Of a DNA stretch of 64,000 bases, positions 27,743 to 37,425 are shown piece after piece. Numbering within the stretch: position 1 is the first letter of the stretch; every line of letters begins with the position of its first letter. The notes beneath the pieces are model-generated. The model was not told the DNA's origin, did no database searches, and worked only from the letters and a program-made list of their open reading frames with translations. Made by a program: the position numbers and the translations under genes. Source of the stretch: Azospirillum sp. OGB3 (lineage in GTDB: Bacteria; Pseudomonadota; Alphaproteobacteria; Azospirillales; Azospirillaceae); NCBI RefSeq assembly GCF_014192915.1, contig NZ_JACHYN010000003.1, positions 124,001-188,000 of the forward strand, written 5' to 3'.

Positions 27743-28645
27743 ATGACCCGACCCGACCTCACCTTCAAACAGCGGCTTTCCGAGGACCGCGTCGTTCTGG
27801 CCCCCGGCGTCTACGACGCCTTCACCGCCTCGCTGGCGGCGGCGGCGGGGTTCGAGGCGCTGTACCTGTCGGGTGCGGCCATCGCCTACACCCGGCTCGG
27901 CCGGCCCGACATCGGGCTGGTCTCGGTCAGCGAGGTGGCGGACACCATCGCGCTGGTGCGCGACCGCGTGCCGACGCCGCTGGTGGTCGACGCCGACACC
28001 GGCTACGGCAACGCGCTGAACGTGCAGCGCACCGTGCGCATGTTCGAGCGTGCCGGCGCCACCGCGCTCCAGCTTGAGGACCAGAGCTTTCCCAAGCGCT
28101 GCGGCCACCTGACCGACAAGGCGGTGATCCCGGCCGGCGAGATGGCCGGCAAGATCAAGGCGGCGGTCGATGCCCGGACCAGCGAAGGCACCCTGATCAT
28201 CGCACGCACCGACGCGGTGGCGGTGGAGGGCGTCCCGGCGGCGCTCGACCGTGCCCGGCTCTACGTCGAGGCCGGCGCCGACGTGCTGTTCGTCGAGGCG
28301 CCGAAGAGCCGGGAGCAGCTCTCCGCCATCGCCACCGACCTCGGCGGCATCCGCCCGCTGCTCGCCAACATGGTGGAGGGCGGGCAGACGCCGATCAGCT
28401 CCGCCGCCGATCTCGGCGATCTCGGCTACCGGCTGGTGATCTTCCCCGGCGGCATCGTGCGGGCGCTGGCCCGGCAGGCGCAGGACTACTACGCGTCGCT
28501 GGCGCAGCATGGGACCACCCAGCCCTTCCGCGACCGCATGTTCGACTTCAACGCGCTGAACGATCTCATCGGCACGCCGGAGATGCTGGCGCTCGGCGAG
28601 ACCTATAAGGACTTCACCTCCGCCAATCAGGAGGACGCGGCATGA
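27743..28645 (+). CDS. Isocitrate lyase/PEP mutase superfamily C-C lyase
   Basis: 300 aa TIM-barrel. Seen: metal site VVDADTGYGN (83-90 region), LEDQSFPKRCGH with the catalytic Cys120 in the KRCGH signature, and LIIARTDA. The KRCGH Cys marks true lyases such as 2-methylisocitrate lyase (PrpB) and 2,3-dimethylmalate lyase; PEP mutase and oxaloacetate decarboxylase members lack it. Expected to split a malate-like acid into pyruvate (or succinate/glyoxylate) plus a second acid. It starts one base after the previous stop and overlaps HyuB by ATGA. A final catabolic step is inferred. Confidence 0.88.
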   Translation: MTRPDLTFKQRLSEDRVVLAPGVYDAFTASLAAAAGFEALYLSGAAIAYTRLGRPDIGLVSVSEVADTIALVRDRVPTPLVVDADTGYGNALNVQRTVRMFERAGATALQLEDQSFPKRCGHLTDKAVIPAGEMAGKIKAAVDARTSEGTLIIARTDAVAVEGVPAALDRARLYVEAGADVLFVEAPKSREQLSAIATDLGGIRPLLANMVEGGQTPISSAADLGDLGYRLVIFPGGIVRALARQAQDYYASLAQHGTTQPFRDRMFDFNALNDLIGTPEMLALGETYKDFTSANQEDAA

Positions 28646-30399
28646 CCATTCAGAAAACCAACCAAAACACCACCATCGACCCCGTCACGCTGGCCGTCCT
28701 CAAGGGCCGGCTGGAGCAGATCGCCGACGAGATGGACGCGACGCTCTACCGCTCGGCCTTCAACCCGATCATCGCCGAGGCGCGCGACGCCTGCCACGGC
28801 CTCTACCACGCCGAGACCGGCGCCACGCTGGTGCAGGGCACCAACGGCCTGCCGATCTTCGTCGGCGCCATGGCCTTCGCGGTCAAGGCGGTGATCGACA
28901 AGGTGGCGCGGGAGGGCGACCTGCATCCCGACGACATCTTCCTGTTCAACGACCCCTATGACGGCGGCACCCACCTGAACGACTTCCGGCTGGTGCGGCC
29001 GATCTTCCGCCAGGGCCGGCTGTTCTGCTGGATGGCCTCGGTCGGCCATTGGCTCGACATCGGCGGCAACGTGCCGGGCAACTTCAACGCCCGCGCCACC
29101 GACAGCTTCCAGGAAGGCGTGCGCATCCCGCCGGTGAAGCTGGTCAAGGCCGGGGTGATGAACCACGACCTGCTGGCGATCCTCGCCGCCAACTCCCGCG
29201 TGCCGGTGTCCAACTACGGCGACCTGAACGGGCAGCTCAACGCGCTCGACCTCGGCGTGCGCCGCCTGACCGAGCTGCTGGACGAGCATGGCGAGGCGAC
29301 CGTCGCCGCCGCCTTCGATGCCTTCACCGCGCGGGCCGAGGCGCTGATGCGCAGCGCGCTGTCCAAGCTGCCCGACGGCACATACAGCTTCGAGGATTAT
29401 CTCGACAACGACGGCGTCACCGCCGACCGTCTGCGGATCGCGCTCGACCTGACCATCGCGGGCGACCGCATGGTGCTGGATTTCTCCCGCTCCTCGGCAC
29501 CCTGCGCCGGGCCGCTGAACATCGCCTATTCCACGGCGGTGGCCTGCTGCTACGTCGCGCTGAAGCACGTCTTCACCGACGTGCCGGCCAACGCCGGCTG
29601 CCTCAACCCGATCACCTTCGTCATCCCCGAGACGACGCTGCTGGCGGTGAAGCCGCCCAAGCCGGTCGGCGGCTACACCGAGACCATCCTGCGCGTCATC
29701 GGCGTGGTGTTCGGCGCGCTCGCCCTGGCCGACCCGGCCCGCGCCACCGCCGCCCCCTTCGGCACCATCAACGCGCTGTCGCTGGCCGGCCACCGTCCGG
29801 ACGGCTCGCGCTGGGTCATGTTCTCCTTCTTCGGCGGCGGCCTGGGCGGCAACCCGGAGAGCGACGGGCTGAACCACGCCAACAACCCGATCTCCACCGC
29901 CACCATCCCGCCGGTGGAAATCCTCGAAGCCGCTTATCCGGTGATGTTCACCCAATGGGCGCTGCGCCCGGACTCCGCCGGCGCCGGCCTGCACCGCGGC
30001 GGGCTGGGTGCCGTCTACGAGATCGAGGCGCTGACCGCCGCCGACGTCTTCCTGCTCGGCGAGCGCGGCGTCTTCGCCCCCTTCGGGGTGGCCGGCGGCA
30101 CGCCTGCGGCGCTGAACCGCTTCGTCTGGCAGAGCGACGAGGGCGAGAAGTCGCCGCCGCTCGCCTCCAAGGTCACCGACGTGAAGATCCGCGACGGCCA
30201 GCGCGTGCGGCTGGAGACGCCGGGCGGCGGCGGCTGGGGCGATCCGAAGCGGCGCGACGCCGCGGCCGTGGCCCGCGACGTGCGGTTCGGCTACCTCGGC
30301 GCCGAGGCCGCGCGCGGCGCCTACGGCGTGGCGCTGACTGACGACGGCACGCTCGACGTCGCCGCCACCGCGGCGCTCCGCGAATCCTCCGCCGCCTGA
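28642..30399 (+). CDS. hyuB: Hydantoinase B/oxoprolinase family subunit
   Basis: 585 aa. Seen: DPVTLAVLKGRLEQIADEMDATLYRSAFNPIIAEARD (first part diagnostic), the DIFLFNDPYDGGTHLND segment, and the C-terminal ETPGGGGWGDP glycine-rich motif of HyuB. With HyuA it forms ATP-dependent lactam/imide-opening enzymes (N-methylhydantoinase, 5-oxoprolinase, caprolactamase, also acetone carboxylase relatives). Start ATG 28642 overlaps the lyase stop; ribosome site AGGAGG upstream. hyuB precedes hyuA here. Confidence 0.92.
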   Translation: MTIQKTNQNTTIDPVTLAVLKGRLEQIADEMDATLYRSAFNPIIAEARDACHGLYHAETGATLVQGTNGLPIFVGAMAFAVKAVIDKVAREGDLHPDDIFLFNDPYDGGTHLNDFRLVRPIFRQGRLFCWMASVGHWLDIGGNVPGNFNARATDSFQEGVRIPPVKLVKAGVMNHDLLAILAANSRVPVSNYGDLNGQLNALDLGVRRLTELLDEHGEATVAAAFDAFTARAEALMRSALSKLPDGTYSFEDYLDNDGVTADRLRIALDLTIAGDRMVLDFSRSSAPCAGPLNIAYSTAVACCYVALKHVFTDVPANAGCLNPITFVIPETTLLAVKPPKPVGGYTETILRVIGVVFGALALADPARATAAPFGTINALSLAGHRPDGSRWVMFSFFGGGLGGNPESDGLNHANNPISTATIPPVEILEAAYPVMFTQWALRPDSAGAGLHRGGLGAVYEIEALTAADVFLLGERGVFAPFGVAGGTPAALNRFVWQSDEGEKSPPLASKVTDVKIRDGQRVRLETPGGGGWGDPKRRDAAAVARDVRFGYLGAEAARGAYGVALTDDGTLDVAATAALRESSAA

Positions 30400-30418
30400 C
30401 GAATCCGGGACCAAGATC

Positions 30419-32491
30419 ATGAGCAACGGCATCTCCACGGGTGCAATCGTCGGCGTCGACGTCGGCGGCACCTTCACCGACCTGTTCCATTACGACGAGG
30501 CGCGCGGCAGTTTCCGCACCGCCAAGGTCCCGTCCAACCGCGGCGACGAGGCGGTCGGCTTTCTCGCCGGCCTGCAGAGCTTCGGCGCGGTCGCCGAGCT
30601 GGGGTCGATCGTCCACGGCACCACGGTCGGCACCAACGCGCTGCTGGAGCGCAAGGGCGCCAAGGTCGGTCTCATCACCACCGCCGGCTTCCGCGACGTG
30701 CTGGAGATGCGCCGCCGCGACCGCCGCCAGACCTGGGGCCTGTGGGGCGACTTCGTCCCGGTCGTTGACCGCGACCTGCGGCTGGAGGTGGCGGAGCGCA
30801 CGCTGGCCGACGGCACGGTTCGCGCCGCCGTCGATCCGGAGGAGGTGCGCGACGCTGCCCGCCGGCTGGCCGCGATGGGGGCGGAGGCGCTGGCCATCGT
30901 CTTCATCAACGCCTACGCCAACCCGGCCAACGAGCTGGCGGCGCTGGAGGCGGCGCGCGCGGTCTGGCCCAACGCCAACCTCGAATGCTCCTCGCGCATC
31001 CTGCCGGAGATCCGTGAGTTCGAGCGCACCTCGACCACCGCGTTGAACGCCTATCTCCAGCCGGTGGTCGGCAGCTACCTCGCCAAGCTCGACAACGCGC
31101 TGGCCGGGGAGGGGTTCGGCGGCCGCTTCCACATCGTGCAGTCGAACGGCGGCGTCATGTCCACCGACACCGCGCGGCGGCTGCCGGTGCGCACCGCCCT
31201 GTCGGGGCCGGCGGCCGGCGTCATCGCCGCGGCGGCGATCGCCAAGGCGGCGGGCTTCCCCAACGTCATCACCGGCGACCTCGGCGGCACCAGCTTCGAC
31301 GTGTCGCTGGTGGTGGAGGGTCAAACCATGCTGGCCGCACAGACCACCATCGACTTCGGTCTGGTCGTCCGCACGCCGATGATCGAGATCACCACCATCG
31401 GCGCCGGCGGCGGCTCCATCGCCGGGGTCGATCCCGGCGGCATGCTCCAGGTCGGGCCGGAGAGCGCCGGTTCGCGGCCGGGGCCGGTCTGCTACGGCCA
31501 GGGCAACAGCCGCCCGACGTTGACCGACGCCAACGTGCTGCTCGGCCGCATCAACGCGGAGCGTCCGATCGGCGGCAAGCTCGCTCGGCTGGACGTCGAC
31601 GCCGCCCGCACCGCCATCGCCACCCACGTCGCCGAGCCGCTGGGTCTCGACGTCATGGCGGCGGCGGAGGCGGTGGTGCGCATCGCCAACAGCAAGATGG
31701 CCGGCGCCATCCGCCTCGTCTCCATCGAGCGCGGCCACGACCCGGCCAAGTTCGCCGCGGTGCCCTTCGGCGGCGGCGGCGCGCTGCATGTCGGCGCCCT
31801 CATCAAGGAGGTCGGCTTGAAGGCGGCGCTGGTGCCGCGCTTCCCCGGCGTGACCTCGGCGCTCGGCTGCGTCATCGCCGACATCCGCCACGATCAGGTG
31901 CAGACGGTGAACCTGCCGCTGGCCGGCATCGACGCCGCGTCGCTCGACCGCCGCATGGTGGAGGAGGCGACCGCCGCCCGCGCCGTGGTGGAGTCCGCCG
32001 GCCTCAGCGTCGAGCGCATCGACCTCGTCTTCGAACTCGACATGCACTACATCGGCCAGACCCACACGGTCGCCGTGCCGCTGCCGGTGTCGGTGGCGAA
32101 CGGGACCACCGGTGTCGACGAGGCGACCATCCGCGCCGCCTTCGAGCGCGCCTATCAAGCGTCCTTCAGCCGGCTGCTGCCGGGCGTCGGCGCCAAGATC
32201 GTCAACCTGCGCACCGCCGCCATCGGCCGCCGCCCGCATTTCGACCTCGCCGCCCTGGCCCCGGCCGCCGGCACGACGGTGGAGGGCGCCCACGCCGGCT
32301 CGCGCCCCGTCTGGTTCGACGGGGCGTGGTACGAGACGGCGGTCTACAACCGCCTCGACCTGCCGGTCGGCGCCCACATCCAGGGTCCGGCGATCCTGGA
32401 GCAGCCGGACGCCACCACCGTCATCGACCCCGACCTCAGCGCCCGCGTCGACGGCTACGGCAACGTCATCGTGGAAAGGAGCGCCCGATGA
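30419..32491 (+). CDS. hyuA: Hydantoinase A/oxoprolinase family subunit (ATP-binding)
   Basis: 690 aa, standard length. Seen: nucleotide-binding start GVDVGGTFTDLFHYDE, HGTTVGTNALLERKGAKVGLITT, RILPEIREFERTSTTALNAY, SGPAAGVIAAAAIAKAAGFPN, the DLGGTSFDVSL phosphate-binding motif, and GAGGGSIAGVDPGGMLQVGP. Phosphorylates the substrate carbonyl to drive ring hydrolysis with HyuB. Stop overlaps the next ATG. Substrate cannot be told from sequence; the operon suggests a lactam or imide of a C4-C6 dicarboxylate. Confidence 0.92.
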   Translation: MSNGISTGAIVGVDVGGTFTDLFHYDEARGSFRTAKVPSNRGDEAVGFLAGLQSFGAVAELGSIVHGTTVGTNALLERKGAKVGLITTAGFRDVLEMRRRDRRQTWGLWGDFVPVVDRDLRLEVAERTLADGTVRAAVDPEEVRDAARRLAAMGAEALAIVFINAYANPANELAALEAARAVWPNANLECSSRILPEIREFERTSTTALNAYLQPVVGSYLAKLDNALAGEGFGGRFHIVQSNGGVMSTDTARRLPVRTALSGPAAGVIAAAAIAKAAGFPNVITGDLGGTSFDVSLVVEGQTMLAAQTTIDFGLVVRTPMIEITTIGAGGGSIAGVDPGGMLQVGPESAGSRPGPVCYGQGNSRPTLTDANVLLGRINAERPIGGKLARLDVDAARTAIATHVAEPLGLDVMAAAEAVVRIANSKMAGAIRLVSIERGHDPAKFAAVPFGGGGALHVGALIKEVGLKAALVPRFPGVTSALGCVIADIRHDQVQTVNLPLAGIDAASLDRRMVEEATAARAVVESAGLSVERIDLVFELDMHYIGQTHTVAVPLPVSVANGTTGVDEATIRAAFERAYQASFSRLLPGVGAKIVNLRTAAIGRRPHFDLAALAPAAGTTVEGAHAGSRPVWFDGAWYETAVYNRLDLPVGAHIQGPAILEQPDATTVIDPDLSARVDGYGNVIVERSAR

Positions 32492-33102
32492 GCGGCACTG
32501 CCATTCCTTTGGAACAGACCGCCTTGCTGGTCTGCGACCTGCAGAATGATTTCCTCCACCCGGAGGGGGCCTATGGCCGCGCCGGCCAGACGGCGCCGGA
32601 CATCCTGGCCCTGCCGGAGCGGGTGAAGCCGCTGGCCGACCTTCTGCGGTCGCGCGGCGGCTGGGTGATCTCCACCAACTTCACGCTGGTGCCGGGCCGC
32701 GGCGGCGAGCCGATGATCTCCCCCCACCTGAAGGCGCTTCGCCCCTTCCTGGCGAAGGGCGACTTCCAGCCGGGAAGCTGGGGGCACCGCACGGTGGACA
32801 CGCTCCAGCCCGTCGACGTCGAGGTCGAGAAGATCGCCTACTCCGCCTTTTACATGTCGCGGCTGGAGTGGGTGCTTCGGAAATGCGGGGTGGAGCGGTT
32901 GCTGGTCTGCGGCATCGTCACCAACGGCGGCGTCGCCTCGACCGTGCGCGACGCCCATGTCCGCGACTTCGACACCATTTTGCTGGAGGACGGCTGCGCC
33001 GCCTTCACGCCGCAGGTCCATGACGTCTCGGTCGCCGCCCTGCGCCCGGTCTGCCGGGTGGCGACGGTCGCGGCGATGCTGGAGGAGTTGTCCGCGCCAT
33101 GA
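32488..33102 (+). CDS. Isochorismatase-fold hydrolase without the catalytic Cys
   Basis: 204 aa. Start at ATG 32488, coupled to HyuA. Seen: VCDLQNDFLHPEG with the conserved Asp17, a conserved Lys (VEKIAYSAFYMS), and the nucleophile loop VCGIVTNGGVASTVRDA. In nicotinamidase, N-carbamoylsarcosine amidase and related amidohydrolases the loop reads as VCG-x-x-T-x-x-C-V; here that Cys is Gly, as in true isochorismatases (EntB, PhzD). So, although context (after a hydantoinase) predicts an N-carbamoyl or amide hydrolase, the active site argues against ordinary Cys chemistry. Function unassigned. Confidence 0.85.
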   Translation: MSGTAIPLEQTALLVCDLQNDFLHPEGAYGRAGQTAPDILALPERVKPLADLLRSRGGWVISTNFTLVPGRGGEPMISPHLKALRPFLAKGDFQPGSWGHRTVDTLQPVDVEVEKIAYSAFYMSRLEWVLRKCGVERLLVCGIVTNGGVASTVRDAHVRDFDTILLEDGCAAFTPQVHDVSVAALRPVCRVATVAAMLEELSAP

Positions 33103-34508
33103 GCCGCATCCTGCCCGCCGACGGGGTGACGTTCGAATTCACGGTGCCCGTCGTCGTGATCGGCGGCGGTGCGGCCGGGATGATCGCTGCGCTCGCCGCC
33201 CATGAACGCGGAGCGGAGGTGCTGGTGCTGGAGCGCGACGCGCTCCCCCAGGGCTCCACCGCCCTGTCGGCCGGGCTGATCCCGGCGCCGGGCACCCGCT
33301 GGCAACGCGCCGCCGGGATCGAGGACAGCCCGGAGCGCTTCGCCGCCGACATCATCGCCAAGGCGAAGGGGGAGCCCGAGCCGGCGGACGTGTCCCGCGT
33401 CGCCCGCGCGGTCGGCCCGGCGCTGGAATGGCTGGCCGACCGCTACGGCCTGCCGTTCTCGGTGGTCGACAACTTCACCTATCCCGGCCACAGCGCCCGG
33501 CGCATGCACGGGCTGCCCAGCCGGTCGGGGGCGGAGCTGATCGACCGGCTGCGCGGTGCCGTCGAGGCCGCCGGCATCGACGTGCTGTGCGAGGCCCAGG
33601 TGACCGCGCTCCACGCCGACGGCCCGCGCGTGCGCGGCGTGGAGGTGACCCGGCCCGACGGCAGCGTCGAGCGGGTCGGCTGCGCCGCCCTGATCCTGGC
33701 CTGCAACGGCTATGGCGGCAACCGGGCGCTGGTCGAGCGCCATGTGCCGGAGCTGGCCGACGCGCTCTATTTCGGCCATCCCGGCAACCAGGGCGACGCG
33801 CTGCTCTGGGGCGAGGCGCTGGGGGCGGCGACGCGCCACCTGTCGGGGCATCAGGGCCACGGCTCGGTCGCCCATCCCGCCGGCATCCTGGTCACCTGGG
33901 CGACGGTCACCGAAGGCGGCGTGCAGGTGAACAGCGCAGGCCAGCGCTTCTCCAACGAGGCGCAGGGCTATTCGGAGCAGGCCGCCGTGGTGCTGCGTCA
34001 GCCCGACGGCATCGCCTGGACCGTCTTCGACGAGCGCATCGCCGCCGTTGCCCGCCAGTTCGAGGATTTCCGGCAGGCCGAGGCGATGGGCGCGGTGCTC
34101 GGCGCCGACAGCCCGGCGGACCTGGCCCGTCTGATGAAGGTCGACGCGGCGACGCTGACCGCCACGCTAGCCGAGGTTGACCGGTTGAAGGCTGTGGGCG
34201 GGACCGACGGCTTCGGCCGGGAATTCACCGGTTCGGCGCCGCTGGTCGCCCCTTACCGCGCCGTCCGCGTCACCGGCGCCCTGTTCCACACCCAGGGCGG
34301 GCTGGTCGTGGATGAGGATGCGCGCGTCTTGAGCGGGCAGGGCGGGGCGCTGCCCAACCTCTACGCCGCCGGCGGGGCCGCCTGCGGCGTGTCGGGATCG
34401 AAGGCGTCCGGCTACCTGTCCGGCAACGGGCTGCTGACCGCGGTGGCGCTGGGGCGCATCGCCGGAACAGCCGCCGCGGGCGCCGTAAAGGAGGAAAGCA
34501 CCCCATGA
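33099..34508 (+). CDS. FAD-dependent dehydrogenase/reductase (fumarate reductase flavoprotein-like)
   Basis: 469 aa. Seen: FAD-binding [20 protein letters not shown] followed by LVLER about 30 residues later, [16 protein letters not shown] (conserved loop of 3-ketosteroid dehydrogenase/fumarate reductase types), and the C-terminal [16 protein letters not shown]...[15 protein letters not shown]. Family members desaturate or reduce C=C bonds next to carbonyl groups. In this operon it could turn a substituted succinyl compound into its maleyl/fumaryl form before hydration by the LeuCD-type dehydratase (inference). Overlaps both neighbours by ATGA. Confidence 0.88.
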   Translation: MSRILPADGVTFEFTVPVVVIGGGAAGMIAALAAHERGAEVLVLERDALPQGSTALSAGLIPAPGTRWQRAAGIEDSPERFAADIIAKAKGEPEPADVSRVARAVGPALEWLADRYGLPFSVVDNFTYPGHSARRMHGLPSRSGAELIDRLRGAVEAAGIDVLCEAQVTALHADGPRVRGVEVTRPDGSVERVGCAALILACNGYGGNRALVERHVPELADALYFGHPGNQGDALLWGEALGAATRHLSGHQGHGSVAHPAGILVTWATVTEGGVQVNSAGQRFSNEAQGYSEQAAVVLRQPDGIAWTVFDERIAAVARQFEDFRQAEAMGAVLGADSPADLARLMKVDAATLTATLAEVDRLKAVGGTDGFGREFTGSAPLVAPYRAVRVTGALFHTQGGLVVDEDARVLSGQGGALPNLYAAGGAACGVSGSKASGYLSGNGLLTAVALGRIAGTAAAGAVKEESTP

Positions 34509-35911
34509 CGCAGTCCCCCCGCAGCCTGTTCGACAAGGTCTGGGACGCCCATCTGGTGGCGACCCGGCCGGACGGTCAGGCGCTGCTCGCCATCGACCGC
34601 CATTTCCTGCACGAGGGCTCGTTCCACGCCTTCGGCATGATCGACCACGCCAAGCGCCCGGTGCGCCGGCCGGAGCTGACCTTCGCCGTCGCCGACCATT
34701 ATGTGCCCTCGCACAGCCGCGCCAAGCCGATCGCCGACTCCGAGATCGCCAACATGGTGACGATGCTGGAGGCGAACGCCGGGCGCCACGGCCTGCGCCA
34801 CTTCGGCCTGCACGACCCGGCGCAGGGCATCGTCCATGTGCTGGCGCCGGAGCAGGGGCTGACCCTGCCGGGCCTGACCATCGTCTGCGGCGACAGCCAC
34901 ACCTCGACCCACGGCGCCTTCGGGGCGCTCGCCTTCGGCATCGGCGCCACCGAGGTCTCGCACGTGCTGGCGACCCAGACGCTGTGGCAGCGCCGGCCCA
35001 GGACCATGCGCGTCACCATCGGCGGGACGCTGGGTGCGCATGTAACGGCCAAGGACCTGATCCTGGCGGTGATCGGCTTCATCGGCGCCGACGGGGCGGC
35101 CGGCCACGTCATCGAATACGCGGGAAGCGCCATCCGCGGCCTGTCGATGGAAGGCCGGCTGACCATCTGCAATATGTCGATCGAGGCGGGCGCGCGGGCC
35201 GGCATGATCGCCCCTGACGACACCACCTTCTCCTGGATCGAGGGGCGGACCTACGCCCCCAAAGGCGCCCTGTTCGACCGCGCCGTCGAGCATTGGCGCA
35301 CCCTGCCCAGCGACCCGGATGCCGCCTTCGACCGCGAGGTGTCGCTCGACGCCGCCACCATCGCCCCGTCGGTCACCTGGGGCACCAGCCCGGAGACCGC
35401 GGTACCGGTCACCGGCGCGGTTCCCGATCCCGGTGCCGAGAGCGACCCGGTGCGCGCCGGCCAGATGCGCAAGATGCTCGACTACATGGGGCTGACCCCC
35501 GGCACGCGGCTGGAGGAGGTCGGCATCGACCGCGTCTTCATCGGCTCCTGCACCAACGCCCGGCTGGAGGACCTGCGCGCCGCCGCCGCCGTGCTGCGTG
35601 GCCGCCGCGCCGTGGTGCCGGGGCTGGTCGTCCCTGGTTCGGTCCCGGTGCGCCGTCAGGCCGAGGCGGAGGGGCTGGACCGCGTCTTCATCGACGCGGG
35701 CCTGGAATGGGGCGAGCCCGGCTGTTCGATGTGCGTCGGCATCAACGGCGACCTCGTTCCGGCCGGGGAGCGCTGCGCCTCCACGACCAACCGCAACTTT
35801 CCAGGCCGTCAGGGTCCGAACGCCCGCACACATCTGATGAGTCCGGCGATGGCCGCCGCCGCCGCCGTGACGGGGCGCCTCTCCGATGTCCGCAAGCTGG
35901 GAGCTTCGTAA
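34505..35911 (+). CDS. leuC: 3-isopropylmalate dehydratase-type large subunit (LeuC family)
   Basis: 468 aa aconitase-superfamily subunit. Seen: [20 protein letters not shown], iron-sulphur ligands in [13 protein letters not shown] and GCSMCVGIN (Cys and CxxC), and [15 protein letters not shown]. Length and motifs match LeuC closely. Its place in a catabolic operon with a malate-type lyase suggests it may act as a maleate, dimethylmaleate or citraconate hydratase paralogue rather than in leucine synthesis; sequence alone cannot decide. Start ATG 34505 coupled to the FAD gene. Confidence 0.88.
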   Translation: MTQSPRSLFDKVWDAHLVATRPDGQALLAIDRHFLHEGSFHAFGMIDHAKRPVRRPELTFAVADHYVPSHSRAKPIADSEIANMVTMLEANAGRHGLRHFGLHDPAQGIVHVLAPEQGLTLPGLTIVCGDSHTSTHGAFGALAFGIGATEVSHVLATQTLWQRRPRTMRVTIGGTLGAHVTAKDLILAVIGFIGADGAAGHVIEYAGSAIRGLSMEGRLTICNMSIEAGARAGMIAPDDTTFSWIEGRTYAPKGALFDRAVEHWRTLPSDPDAAFDREVSLDAATIAPSVTWGTSPETAVPVTGAVPDPGAESDPVRAGQMRKMLDYMGLTPGTRLEEVGIDRVFIGSCTNARLEDLRAAAAVLRGRRAVVPGLVVPGSVPVRRQAEAEGLDRVFIDAGLEWGEPGCSMCVGINGDLVPAGERCASTTNRNFPGRQGPNARTHLMSPAMAAAAAVTGRLSDVRKLGAS

Positions 35912-35913
35912 GG

Positions 35914-36510
35914 ATGGACCCCTTCGTCACGCTGACCGCGCCGGCGGTGCCGCTCGACATCGCCAACATCGACACCGACCAGCTGCTCCCGGCGCGCTTC
36001 CTGAAGAAGCCACGCAGCGCCGGCTACGGCAACTTCCTGCTCCGTGACGAGCGCAAGCCGGGCTTTCCGCTGGACGACCCCGCCTATGTGGGCGCCCGCG
36101 TGCTGGTGACCGACCGCAACTTCGGCTGCGGGTCGTCACGGGAGGGGGCGGTCTATGCGCTGGTGGACGGTGGGTTCCGCTGCGTCGTTGCCCCCAGCTT
36201 CGGCGACATCTTCGCCGCCAACGCCGCCAAGAACGGCCTGCTGACCATCACCTTGCCGGAGGAAACGGTGGCGGAGCTGCGCCGCCAGCTGCAGGAGACG
36301 CCGGGCGCCGCCGTCACCGTGGACCTGCCGGCCCAGACCCTGACCGGTCCGGACGGCCGCCCGCTGGCCTTCCCCATCGACCCGTTCAAGAAGGAATGCT
36401 TGATCGAGGGCCTCGACGACGTGGCCCTGACGCTGCGCCACCAGGACGCCATCGACGCCTTCGACCGCGCCGACGCCGCGGCGCGGCCCTGGCTGGTGCC
36501 GGGCGGCTGA
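35914..36510 (+). CDS. leuD: 3-isopropylmalate dehydratase-type small subunit (LeuD family)
   Basis: 198 aa swivelling domain. Start at ATG 35914, two bases after the LeuC stop, with TAAGGATG giving a short ribosome site. Seen: NIDTDQLLPARFLKKP, the substrate-binding serine loop RNFGCGSSREGAVYAL, and FGDIFAANAAKNGLL. The Arg/Ser loop is as in LeuD; the substrate-specificity region (around FGCGSSREGA) does not settle the substrate. Last gene of the long operon; a convergent gene ends 18 bases later. Confidence 0.88.
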   Translation: MDPFVTLTAPAVPLDIANIDTDQLLPARFLKKPRSAGYGNFLLRDERKPGFPLDDPAYVGARVLVTDRNFGCGSSREGAVYALVDGGFRCVVAPSFGDIFAANAAKNGLLTITLPEETVAELRRQLQETPGAAVTVDLPAQTLTGPDGRPLAFPIDPFKKECLIEGLDDVALTLRHQDAIDAFDRADAAARPWLVPGG

Positions 36511-36528
36511 CGGGCTGCGCACACCGGA

Positions 36529-37425
36529 TCACGGTGCCGCGTCGCAGACCACCCGATTGCGGCCGCCGTTCTTCGCGCGGTACAGCGCCTCGTCCGCCCG
36601 GGCAAGCACCGCGGCGATGCTGGTCTCGGCCGGCCGCAGCGCGCTGACTCCAATGCTGACGGTGAAGGAGAGGACGGACCCGGCGCCGTTGGCGATCCGC
36701 ACGTCTGTTTCGGCCAGCGCCCGGCGCAGCCGCTCCGCCAGCAGCGCCGCACCCTGCGGCGGCGTCTCCGGCAGCAGGATGGCAAACTCCTCGCCGCCCA
36801 GCCGGCCCAGGACGTCGGCGCCGCGCACCAGGGACCGGCAGACACGGACCACGCTGCGGATCGCCTCGTCCCCGGTGGCGTGGCCGTAGGTGTCGTTGAC
36901 CTTCTTGAAATGATCGATGTCCAGCATGATCGCCGACAGCGGCTGGCCGCTGCGCTGCGCCCGCGCCACCTCGTCGGCGGCCCGCGCCATGAAGCGCCCG
37001 CGGTTCAGCGCCCCGGTCAGGGAATCGGTGGTGGCCAGCCGTTCCAATTGGCGCTGCATGTCGACCACGCGGGAGGCGGCGAGCAGCCGGGCGCGCAGCC
37101 ATGTCAGGTCCAGCGGCTTGCGCAGGAACTCGTCGGCGCCGTTCTCCACGACCTCGAAGAACTGATTGGTGATGCTGCCGGGGATCATCAGCATCAGGTA
37201 GAGGTGCCGTTCCCGCTGGGCCGCGCGCAGATGCCAGCAGATCTCCACGCCCTCCATCTCGCCAACACGGAAATCGACGAGCGCGATGTCGATGGGCTCA
37301 TCGCGGCAGCGGGCCAGCGCCGCCTGACCGCTTTCGGCGAAGGCCGTCTGATGGCCGAAGCCTTCAAGCTGCTGGCAGAGCACCGTGCGCGCCATGCGCG
37401 AATCATCCACCACCAAAATCCGCAT
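36529..37425 (-). CDS. Response-regulator diguanylate cyclase (REC-GGDEF)
   Basis: 298 aa with the start at 37425 (GGAGG four bases upstream); an in-frame start 11 codons further up lacks a ribosome site. Receiver domain about 1-120 (VVDDSRMARTVL, Asp in IALVDFRVGEMEG, Lys in FLRKPLD) then a GGDEF domain (TDSLTGALNRGRF, DIDHFKKVNDTYGH, catalytic GGEEF). An RxxD inhibitory site (RGAD) lies five residues before GGEEF as in PleD, so product inhibition should be intact. Makes cyclic di-GMP when phosphorylated. Missing pair: no kinase is adjacent. Confidence 0.92.
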   Translation of the reverse strand: MRILVVDDSRMARTVLCQQLEGFGHQTAFAESGQAALARCRDEPIDIALVDFRVGEMEGVEICWHLRAAQRERHLYLMLMIPGSITNQFFEVVENGADEFLRKPLDLTWLRARLLAASRVVDMQRQLERLATTDSLTGALNRGRFMARAADEVARAQRSGQPLSAIMLDIDHFKKVNDTYGHATGDEAIRSVVRVCRSLVRGADVLGRLGGEEFAILLPETPPQGAALLAERLRRALAETDVRIANGAGSVLSFTVSIGVSALRPAETSIAAVLARADEALYRAKNGGRNRVVCDAAP

